Made by a program: the position numbers and the translations under genes. From Davidsoniella eucalypti (taxonomy: Eukaryota; Ascomycota; Sordariomycetes; Microascales; Ceratocystidaceae): 64,000 nt of DNA. Shown piece after piece: positions 21,781 to 32,872 of the stretch (within the stretch, counting starts at the first letter, position 1; each line of letters begins with the position of its first letter). The stretch is from NCBI GenBank assembly GCA_004009845.1, contig RMBW01000093.1, forward strand, positions 1 to 64,000. Direction: 5' to 3'. Under the pieces are notes generated by a model. That model was not told where the DNA came from, did no database searches, and saw only the letters and a program-made list of their open reading frames with translations.

Positions 21781-24073
21781 GGCGGCTGGTGGCGGTTGTG
21801 AATTAAGAGATTAAGTATTGGATTTCACGGGCGGACGGCTCGGCGGGCGCAAGGCCAGTCTTTTCGATGCTGGCGATAAATGGACGCAGTCGGGTGGGTT
21901 GAGATTCGATTCAGCAACAGGCGTCTCTGGGCTTCGAAAATAACAGAGGTGGGGGGGCAGAACAGGCGGTAATCGAGATAGACGCAGATGCCGCCAGGGG
22001 TGACGGGTCTGGCTCGGATCGGGCAGCGCTAGGCAGATTATAGTTATAGAGCAGGTCTGGTGTGCTGCGATGGATGGACCGATGACGCTTCGTGCGGGTG
22101 GCCTGATGAATTGGTGTGGGCGTCTCAAGAGTCGAGTCGAGAGGAGGGGAATCGAATCGTTAGGTGCGCTTCTTTGTCGTGATAATCAGGTCTACATGTA
22201 TATATACATACAGCACAAACGTTCCCGCAAAAAAAGCACTGGCCGGTTTCAAGCAAGCAAAGCCTCTTCCTCCAGACAATTAGTGAGTTTTCCTACAGAT
22301 GAATCGATCGCTATGGATGCTAGGGCCTAGAGTGGGTGCGCCACTATGTCTTTGCTGACTAGTTGTATAGTGCTAGTATGTGGTCAATAAGAAAGACAGG
22401 CAGAACAAGCGCTGATAAAAGAGCGTACAGAAAGAGGAAGATGGAATATTCGGCCACGATGCCGGTCAAAACGGAAGAAAAATGGAAGATGAATGGAAAA
22501 GAAAAATTGCCAGAGAAAAGCAACATGGCCAATTCGAAGAAGCAAAAAAGCCGAGTTGCTACAGGGCGCAATGAGGCGATGCGATTCCTGTGCTGTGTTT
22601 TCGGTTTTTATAGAGGTCGCCGTGCTTAATAGCTTCTGCAAGCAGAATTAAACCAAAGGGAAAAAAATAGCAACACGACCATGGTAGGACTACAGATGCA
22701 TTATGCAGCCATTGTCATCCCATTTGCCGTCTCTAGTAACTGAAAGCAGCATATGTACATATCTACATACAGAGATCCCGTTGTCCGTCTTCCACATATC
22801 TTCCGCTGCCTTTCAGCGTATCCTCCGCCGTATGCGCCCTAAACAGATCGCTAAATACACTAGCCCACAACTGTAGCATACCCAGGTCCTATTCATAGAC
22901 CATCTAGTATTAAACATTATTCAAGGACCACACCAACACAAACCGGCGCATCCGTGCGCCATCATGGCCTTCGTTTCTCTCACTACAGAATCAGTGGCCA
23001 ATCCACTTCTACCGCGTATTCTTATCTTTCTCTCTTTCCCGGCAAGCCTACGTATACCCAGCACCAGTCCAATGCTTGTACAGCAATAGATGCCTTCTTG
23101 CTTGATCTCAAGTTTCAAGGCGGTCTTGGCTACACTCGCCCTACCTGCCTTCATCCTAGTGCTCATCCTAGTACTATCACGTCTTTCCCTTGCTTGTTAT
23201 AAATGCCGACAAACTCCCTCCCCTTTTGCCTTCTCCACTCGTGAACAGTGCATACATAGCATGACGTGAATTGTCGCTATTCACCATAGCCATAACTAAT
23301 CCGATCTTGAGTTCGGCCTTGTTTGCGCTCGTATATCTCTGTTTCTGTGTCAGTCTAGATCCTGCTGTCTTTCTGTATAATAAAGTAATCTTCAGTAAAC
23401 AATCTATTAGTTACGTCAACACTCATCTGTCAACTCGAAATAAGGGTGATTCGCATTTTCATCCAAAGACTCAATAAAGATATATACAAGGAATCATACC
23501 TTTAGAAATCAGCTTGAATCTCCAACTACCAGTGCGTCTATAATGGACACATAATATGCAATTCAATGCAATGTACATTGACAGACCCAGTGCAATGTTT
23601 ATAGTCAAGTTCTCGTTGAATATGTTTATGTCGCACACTGTTTTGACACACTTAATCGCATAGTGTGATGACCGTGCTAGTATGTACCGCGCACTGTTTT
23701 GGAACTGGCCTAGGACAGGAAGGAATGCTGCTTTGGTAACTTCAAAAATTTTACAATAGGCCAAACTTACAACGAACTTTCTTTGGCTTCTTACAATACA
23801 TTTATCGGCACATTTTGTCTTAAGCCATCTAAAATTCATTGCCGACTAGAGAACTGCCTGACTCGTCTTCTTGCCTTCCACTTTTCTTTTCATCGTGAGA
23901 ATTCCCAGCATCTAGTCGTTGAGTTACAGCCACAGCTTCATCCAGTCCTAATCATCTCACATTGCATATATTCATCTCTTACCACGGCTTTTCATATATA
24001 GCTATCGTCTTTCACCAGCCGTCACTTATATGCACTTAGCTTCTTCATCTCAATCTCATAAAAGCACATCGCC
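21781..24073. other. Divergent intergenic region, RhoGAP gene to CMS1
   Basis: About 2.3 kb containing the promoters of both flanking genes. A 59-codon reading frame at 23090-23269 (+) starts MPSCLISSFKAVLATLALPA and has one strong hydrophobic stretch (about 10-32). It has no recognised family and may be chance. Nothing else was recognised. Confidence 0.5.
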
Positions 24074-24964
24074 ATGTCCAAGCCCACCAGCAAACGTCCT
24101 CTCGAGACCAAAGATGTCTCACAAAGCAAGCGCCGTCGCAAGAACAACAAATCCAGAGAGGAAGAGAACGGCTTACTTGACACGGAACTCAAGGTCAACC
24201 AACTCTTCAAGAGTGCCGACCCTCAACTAGTGGCAGACCACTATATCAAGCAACTCACTCGCTTTGGTGCCGACCTGAGTCCTATCGAGTTAGCCGATCT
24301 TACCATCTCGGGTACGTGATAACAAGATACACCCTCTTTCACTTGTGACACACAGAAATACTAACGCCAATACTATCTAGCGAACTCCATCAAAGATACT
24401 TCATCATGGACAGAAACTAGAGTCACCGACAAGCTGCCAGACTTCTTAGAAAGTGTCGCAGACAAGTCGTACACTCTACTCAAGGCAGATAAATATCAGG
24501 GCACTCCTCACACCATCATCGTGAGTGGTGCTGGCATGCGTTCTGCCGATATTGTCAGAGCAGTCCGCAAGTTCCAGAACAAGAATAGCGTCATTGCCAA
24601 GTTATTTGCCAAGCACATGAAAGTTCCCGAGCAAGTAGAGTTTCTCCAAAAGCACCGTGTCGGTATATGCGTTGGAACTCCCGCTCGGTTATCGGAGCTC
24701 ATCGACAATGGTCAGTACAATACATTATCCTCCATCGTCAATACTCATAGAGCATTACGCTAACAAAGTGGTCTACCTACAGGTGCTCTCAAGCTAGGCA
24801 GGCTATTGAGAATAGTTGTTGATGCTTCGTATCTCGATCAGAAGAAGCGTGGCCTTATGGATATGAAGGATACCATGATGCCATTGGCTAGTTTTCTAAC
24901 TCGGAAAGAATTTCAAGATCGGTATCTCGACGAGAAGGACCACATAGATCTTGTTTTCTATTAA
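24074..24964 (+). CDS. CMS1: Cms1-like ribosome biogenesis protein, three exons
   Basis: Nucleolar component associated with the U3-containing 90S pre-ribosome in yeast. It has a degenerate helicase-like fold without the ATPase motifs. Exons are 24074-24311, 24381-24710 and 24783-24964; the introns (69 and 72 bp) end in CTAG and ACAG. The product is 249 aa, close to the size of fungal Cms1 proteins. The N-terminus is Lys/Arg-rich (SKRRRKNNKSREEE), suiting nucleolar localisation. Family motifs: HTIIVSGAGMRSADIVRAVR, KLFAKHMKVPEQVEFLQ, VGICVGTPARLSELI, then LRIVVDASYLDQKKRG. The GTPARL motif is what remains of a DEAD-box-like core. The second donor is the less usual GTCAGT but is required by the frame. 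Confidence 0.92.
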
Positions 24965-27900
24965 GAATAAGTATTGCAAAGGATCTATAGCAGTAGTATC
25001 ATTACATTGATTTACATGTACAACGCCCGGAAAGTGTACCTACCCCTAATTCATTGTTACTAATCAATACCAATTGTTAATTCTTTTTTGTCCATCGCAC
25101 ATCTCCCGTTGTTGACTTGTGAGATATTATACATCATTTCCTTCTCAGCTTGTTTTGTATTCTGGTGCAGAGTGAATGACCTAAATTAAGCCTTGCTAGT
25201 ATCAGCATACTAATATACTGTCACAAGTATGCCTAGGGCCTGGCCACCGTTGGCTGCTCATTGGGTGTCTTTTTTCTTGATTCGGCCCGTTGGTACAAGT
25301 ATAGGGTGGAATGGATAGACCAACCAATATTACCAGACAACATGTGTGATTCCGCCATTAGCCTTGGGCTGTCAGATATGCACGGTATTTGCTAGCCTAT
25401 AGAAAAAGGAATAAGAAACCTGGCCAGTGGAACACGCTAGAACAAACATTCTTGCCTAGACAACATCTCGCTAAGAGTGTGTGGGCAATTCTCTTTTTTT
25501 TGGGTGTATACATACAATAGCAAGGAAGGGGGTTACCTCGAACTGTACTAATACTTACACTTCGGCATGGCATCTTGGCAGAACCTGACAAGCTGTGTGC
25601 TGCAGGTCGGTCAACCCGGATGCTGCAGTGTGCTTACGAAGATATACACAAGGCATGCCAACCCAGAATATAGATACACCAATACAATACATACTGGGTA
25701 TCTATATTTTATAGTCGTGAAAGCAACGTGGGAGCTGGGCACTGCGCCTCAAGTGGATTTCAGGGTCACACTCCGAGTTTGTTTTGTACTTCGGTGTTCG
25801 TCAAGTGTCTCTGATTTGCAAACTAACGACCCGATATACCGGGAGCGACAAGGAGGAAACCAACCCCCGTAGTAAGGGCTCACATAACTCTCTGGTCTGT
25901 GAATGTGAGCCGAGGTTACGCTTAGAGAAGAGGTAAAGCGTACCTACATGAATATAAACTACATGGGGCCAAAAATAGATCGATATCTCCCTACTTTTGA
26001 CCCAAGAAGGCGATAGTCGAGGTGTATCTGTGGTTTTTGGCAGCCACGATAGAGTCCCTTGTTCGCCATGGACGGGGGAGCATAAGATGTTACGTTCACC
26101 AGAAGTAACGGTAGGAAGAGGGACGAAATACAGAGGCTTAGCTATCAATCCAGATAGCCCAGGGTAGAATAAGACTATTATGGATATACAAGTCATAAAA
26201 ACCTGCCAAAGTAGGAATCCTAGATTGGCGGGAACGAAAAAAGCACCGTCCATCCATACAGATAGACAGCGGGGTGGAACAAGGGATAAGAATGGGAGGC
26301 CACCCAAACAACACAAATCTACGTGAAAGTATGTGAAAGTACAGACGGCCAAGATGTTGGGAACATAGAAGCCAATTCTATTGGGCAAAATACAATGCAG
26401 TATAACAAGGGCAGCGAGCTACTTCTCCTGCATTTTGCAAGCGCGATCTTAGTGTGGCAGTGTTGGCCCAGCACATGGCTCGGTAAATATTCCAACAATA
26501 TAATAGAAAAAGACATGGGTTAACACCATCTACTCAGAGAGCAAAACTAGGAGCGATTGGCAATTGATATCTCTCAACGAAGTTCAGGCTTCAAGCTACA
26601 AGTCATGTTCTTGACAATTGGTCCCGAGACAGCTCACGGGCCACATTGTGGCCATGGTTGTTGATAAGCTTTAGTTTAGGTTTAGGTGATCAAGCCTAGA
26701 GAATTAGACATTAAAAACCGAACTAAAGTGGATTTTCAATAGGGGGGGTTTTCCCTACCTGCCAAAGCTAGATGTATTTTTAGGTTGACTAGCGGCGGAT
26801 TTTCCATATTCACTCTTATTTGATCTTTATGATATGCTCTGGAAAAAGTGGCTTGACGGACTTGTGTTTAAAGCCGCACGTTCTGCAAACAACTCTTTAC
26901 CCTCGTTCAAGACAGAGTTGCACATGGATAGCTAGTTGAGAATCACAACGATCATAGGTGGTTGGTTGCATCGGTTCATGCAATGGCGAACGACCACATA
27001 TCTCTCTTGTGTTTTTGAGGGGGTTCTTGTTGTCAGGCCTCCGTAGTAGTGAACATGCAGTTTTACCTTCTCGACTTTATACTGCCAGACAGGGAAGTCC
27101 CGGTTAGTTTAGGGTTACGCATGTATATACATATGTATATATATATTGAGTTATATATAAGACATAATGACAGCGATATACGTATGTAGATATATCACGA
27201 ATACGTATGCACGTAGTGTGTATACATCCTATTTGGGTGACAGTCCAAGTTTGGGTTAGGTAGTAATCGCTGGAATTCGGGATAATGCAAGTACCTATGT
27301 GAAACAGCAAGCAAGGTTGACTTGAGCTTGAATTGAAGCTATCAACAACCAACCAGTTGTTGGGGTGGGCGAGTCTCCTATCATGATACAAACAATCGCT
27401 ACGACAGACAGGGTATCGATGAACACAGTTGTATACCACGTAGGAGGTACGTTGTAGTGAGTATTGGCTGAACAGGGTAAGATTAGGATATTGCCTGCTT
27501 GTGCATGTAGTTAGCTTAGAGAAAGATGCCTTGAGGACGTATATGTAGAGTTGTGTTGTATTTGCTGTCTTGTTGGGCCATGTCGTCCCTCTTTTGTTTG
27601 TGGATTTGACTGTTCCAATACCTGAGCTGGCAGAACTAGCCATAGTTAGTACCTAACATGGATATTAAAATGTGCCCCAAAATCTGGTCATGAAATCTGT
27701 GGGAGCCAACAAGCGATGCTAGTTGGAGTCCTCCCTCTCTGAAAAAAAGCGACCATTAAGTATCTGCAAGGCTCCCACAGTGCATATTACCGCCGCAAAA
27801 ACCCGTGGTGCTTGGTCTACTTGACCATTTTTCAGGTTGTGGATAGTGGCCATAAACAATGTATTGTTACATGAGAATGAGCTATCCATATGCAAGCTGA

Positions 27901-30900
27901 TAAAACTAGATATTTACTCGATTAAGACCCGTCGCCAATGACTAACAGTAGCAAGCATCTTAGCCCTTTCCAATGTGATGTTCAGCTGATATTAAGGAAT
28001 CAGTGCGTGCTTTCCGTGCAGGAAACAAAAGAAAAGAAGGGCATGGCCTTTGTCATTTTTTTGGTCTACCTGGCAGGCCAGCCATATGGACAATATCCTA
28101 GATAGCATACAATAGCTTTGGAATAGGTCAGGCGGAGTTCAAGGGGGGGCGTCGATCTGTATGGTCAAAGGGGGTGGAAAAAAGAACAAAGGCGCAAGCT
28201 GCCCTGGACAAGGTTAATCGAAAAAGAAAAGAAAAACAACCCAGATTTAGAGCATTGAAGAAGGCAAGAAGGATTTAGAGTAGCAAGGCGAAGGCATTTT
28301 TCTGGCTAGAGCTTCGTAGCTCGGTTGAGTGACGTCTTTATTGGGTGCAACATTGAGAGTCTTCAGCCAGATCAAGGTAAGGTGTCATGCAGGATGATGA
28401 TCATTCTTGCTTGATAAACTCGTGTAAAGTTAGCAATGGGTTATGGGCTATGGATAATACGTACCTAGGCTTGCATCTGGCCTACCATTCAATGCGAAGC
28501 AACGTATGGTAGGTGAAGAGGTCGTGGTAGCAGTTATCGGTTGTTGCAATACTATTGGGCCCATACAGGGTCAAAAGCCATGCCATGGGGGTGGAATATC
28601 TATGTTTTTCTAAACTCGATTGAAAAGTGTGGCTGTCTAGCCTCTCTCTACCTGGGAGCGGTGAGTATAATTATAGGTTAAATCACGAATACTATGTGGC
28701 GTCATTCGACTTGAGGCTTATTTCTAATTCATGGTGTATGTTGCCCGATCGAAAAAAAAAGCTAAAAGATAGAGCTTGTAATTATGTAGGGTTGGGCTAG
28801 ATTAGGCAAAGAAACAAAAAACCTAACTCAAGTCGACTTGATTCAGGGCCTTGAGGGCGAAAGACGTCATTGTTCATTGAGGGCAGAATTGTTGGGTTCT
28901 TTAGTTGTGTTCTAGCGCCTCATCTTCTGGCGCCTTAAAGTGGCGGATCTAAATCGAGTCCAGGTTCTCATGTATTACTTCATTCTCTTTTTTCTTCCTT
29001 TTTTACTCTTTGACGCCCAACTATCCGCCCCGTTGGCGGAACCAATCGATGAGCTTTATCAAGGCGGAATCAAGCTGGGGCAAAACTACTACCGAAGTCC
29101 ACCCTATGCTTATGGTAGTTGTGTCTGAGGGTTTGGGCAGCCTCTCCACTCACGAAGTTCTACAGAAGGTAAATGCCAGGTAGTAACCATACTGTTCTAG
29201 GCGGGTTTATAATACAAGGAGCTACAAAATACATGGAGGTTGAGACAGGTTCTCAACGAGGCGGTTTTTCCCGGAAATGATTAGAAGTTGAAATGTGCTG
29301 GAATAGCCTGTCACTGTTGAGAAGCGGCTTGTCCTTCACCTTACATTGTATACGCGTAGTGGAGAATATTCTTATCCTCTGGATTGGCTAATTTCCATGG
29401 TTTGAACATGCTGTCATGTTGCGACCTTCGGCCTCTGATTCCGTGTCCCGGTGTTGATTGAGGGATGTGGTAGATAGTAGCAGCATACTCTATCTTGCAA
29501 TATGGGTCTTATTTCAAAGCTTTAAGAGCTGAAAATAGTAGGATTCATTTTAGAAGTTGATTTCATAATTTTTGGTGGACAAAGTTATGCTTAAGTGTTC
29601 GTGGTTGTGACATAAAAAAATTCTGATTCCCTTATATTTCCATGAACTACACTAGTATTTGACTCTAGAAGTGCGGTTTTCGGAGATCGTGCTCGAAGTA
29701 AGACCTAGTGGAAAGTTACCTGATGACTCTATTCCGCCTTCTATAGACATTCTGTAGCATTCCAAATGTTGTAGCCTTTAGCCTTCTCAGCTTGTCATGA
29801 TTCGCTCCGCCACATCTTGTCCCACTAATAGACAACAAACGGCACGGCGATCCCGATTTGGCTTCGCCCCGCTTCGCGTTTGGGCCCGCCAGTACAAATT
29901 TAGCTTAACTTAGCTGAGTCAAAAAAAGATCCTAAAAAGCCTACAAGGCAAAGGCAGACTAAACCCTAACGATGAAGATGAAAAGCAGAGAGGAGTAGTC
30001 AACTGATATGTTTTATTTTGCAATAGATGTTGCTCATTAGAGATGTGACAATCGTAGAAAGTACCTACGCAAGGCATACTAAAGCATTGGAATATGGAGA
30101 TAAGAAATAAAAAATGTCTATTAGCATCCCAGATACAGGAGCTAATGCTAGTTCAAGAGCCGAAACCAAAAAAAAAGCAACTAGCAACTAAAAGCAATTA
30201 ATTAACTGCTAGCTTTTCTGAAAGCCATAACTGGCTATAGTCTTCTAGAACATCTAACTTTTTAGTCAAAGCTGAAAGGTGACAATTCTTAGTTTTGGAT
30301 TGTCACACAACCTTCATCGCCATTGTGTAGCTGCATAGATATGTTTATTGCTATGACTAAAATTTAGAAACAGTGAAAGGCCTTATGCTAGTCTATATCA
30401 ATATATATCTAGTAGTTAGTCTAGGTAAGAAATAATTGAAATAGACTGAAAAATATAGGTGCATAACAGCACCAAAATGGCATTTTCTTGGACAAGAAGT
30501 AGGACAAAATAGATAGAATCAAATTAGTCTAAGAAATCACAAGCGTCTGAAATGAGCAATCAATTTTGAAGATATCTTGAGTTGCAAAAAAGTGGTAGTT
30601 GGAGTGGTTATCTATCGTTAAAAGTACATACTCCATACTTCAGCTGTTATTCCCTCTAAATTAAGGTTTGATTACAGAACATAAAGCTTAGATCAAGACA
30701 TTTATCAGTGCCTTCATTGATATCTGGGGTAATTACTACCAAAGTAGAATGTTCACCTATATCACTTGGCATATTGTTTACCTATTTCAATGGAGATATA
30801 ACACTTGAGAGAGGTTAAAAGTTTAGGAGTATAAAAGAGTAAAGATGAGGAGGAGGGAAGGGTTTGGTAAGATCAAGAACTGATCTATCCTTGATAATAA

Positions 30901-32872
30901 ACATATGTACTCCCAAGCACATATGACAAAATCGCTCCCACGGCTCCATCGGCTAAACGGCTAAACGGCTAAAACTATTTCGGTTTCCTCCATTTTTCTT
31001 ACTTATATTCTAGCTAAACTTCAACTTCAACTTCACGCGTATATAGCTACGTGTAGTTACGCAAGTAAGAAGACCTAGGAGAAAGTTCTCCTCTAGGCAT
31101 GTATGTATATATACACAATATATTTGGCTGTGATTGTATAAGAATTGCCGAGAAAAAGTTGCCTGCCAGACCGAAAAAAGGTCGTGAGGTCCCTTTTCGC
31201 ATGCATAAAGTTAGCGAAAATAATAGAATTTCTGCGCTAAAAAAAAGTATCGTAGCCGAAAAGATAGAATAGAAATTCAGCCTCGATTCAACTATTGGTC
31301 GGAGTATAGAGCCCGATATTCCACCTAGTAAATCAGGACCTAGAACCTCTTAGCTCGTCATTGCATAATTTTATGCATATTTGTGTATCTCCCGTTCTAT
31401 ATATTGTATATATGTACGTATGTATTTGTTTTGTGAAGTGTAACACCGGCTTGTTGTCTTTGTTTTCGGTGACTGTGAATTGGGCGGCCTGCTTCATCAA
31501 AATAGGGGATCGGGCTACTTGGCTTCAAACAATCAGTTGTTGTGGGCTCTACTTGCAAATATATGTACATGCAATTGTCCATAACTTTGTACACATCATT
31601 GGTAACCAAAGGGTTGGGATGCCCAATCTGTTGTGCGCACTAATACTAGTATGTTAATGGCCTTTAGAGTTGGTGGGAGGCCGCCGCCACAACCCCGGCA
31701 ATCGAGAGGCTGAACATCATAGCATCCTGGTAATAATAGCTTTGCGTAAAGGAGAAGAATGGGTTTCTCTACACTTCTCAGGGTTGGTGGAGGCATTTTA
31801 CCAGAGTTTTTGCTCAATATTGACAGCTGGCATCGTATCGGATGTATCGTACTATATGCCAGCAAGTTGTACGTGTAGAGTTCCAAGGCCTTGAACTATA
31901 GTCTGAAACGCTGTTACTGGTCCTACATACATATACAAGCTAGCTAGGCTGTTCCCCCAAAAGTACAGGCGAAACACTGAATGAGCGGCACGCAGTGCTT
32001 CCTGGTCTTCTTTTCCTAGCTCCTCGATACCCAAACCCAAAAGTCAAACAAAACCAAACCTGATGTCAGCGCGGAGGAGAACAGAGAGCACGATAAGCCT
32101 GTTTTTGTTTGTAGTATTTGTAGTATTAGCTATGGTTCTCGTGCTATAGTATGTGCATGTAGGAGTTCTCAAGCTTACTGCCCAACCCCTAGTAGTGATG
32201 TTTCTTGTTCGTATTAGCGTCAAGAGATCGAGTTGTAGTTGCCACTGATTGCCCGTAATCTCAATTGCCAGCTCACCTAAGCTAGCAGTTCGATTGTTTT
32301 CTCGCCTCGCTGATTTTTTTCTCCCTCAACATTTTCTTTGCCAATTGCGCATTCAATTGCTTCATTCCCAGGTGAAGCACACTCACAACTCGACGCAAGA
32401 AGAGGTCTTGTTCTGTGTCTCCATCTCGCTGTATTATTTTTATTATTTCGCATTTACCGGACTATCGTCGGCCGTGCAGCTTCGTTTTGCCGATTTTGAC
32501 TTTAATTGTTTTATAATTTCTCTATTTTTTCGCTTCTTTTTGTGCTGTTGTGTCTGTCGTAGTGTCTTAGCTCGCATTTTTTCTTCTATTGCTCTCTCTC
32601 TATCTGCGGGTACAGCTCAGTCGACCAGCGGCAATCCGGACGTCCATTTGCATTGACCAGAGCCCCGCGAATAATTACCTACTGTACTTGCAACTAACAC
32701 AATTACTGCGAGCGAACGAGCGAGGCTGAGTAGCTCGCCTTGCATCTGCATCTCCTGCATCATCATCATCACCACCCTCGATCACATCCATCCCAGTCCG
32801 CCCTGAGCCTCGCCCACACTATCTGCCTTCCTCCGCTCAATAGTTCCGATCTACCCATCACACGTGCCAACG
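24965..32872. other. 7.9-kb region with no supported gene
   Basis: AT-rich, with many homopolymer runs and short reading frames but no exon with a recognisable product. Items seen: a 15-bp sequence CTTGTCCCACTAATA at 29816-29830, also present at 58264-58278, followed by an unusually GC-rich 70-bp patch; a 10-bp inverted repeat TGTGACAATC / GATTGTCACA at 30044-30053 and 30298-30307; three tandem copies of CGGCTAAA at 30950-30973; a 52-codon frame with a signal-peptide-like start at 28970-29128 (+). The last 600 bp (about 32250-32872) are the pyrimidine-rich promoter and leader of the C2H2 gene. Confidence 0.5.

Noticed and set aside
25801..26388. 195-codon open frame on the minus strand
   Set aside because: Hydrophobic and Cys-rich without any family motif, in AT-rich DNA. 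Codon use does not resemble the real genes. Treated as chance, though it is the longest frame in this gap.
27104..27643. 179-codon open frame on the minus strand
   Set aside because: Its end is made of TATA/ACGTA repeats giving YTYVYT-like sequence. No domain; looks like random low-complexity DNA.
30044..30307. 10-bp inverted repeat as ends of a small transposon
   Set aside because: Ten bases separated by 244 bp is within chance for AT-rich DNA, and no target duplication is visible.
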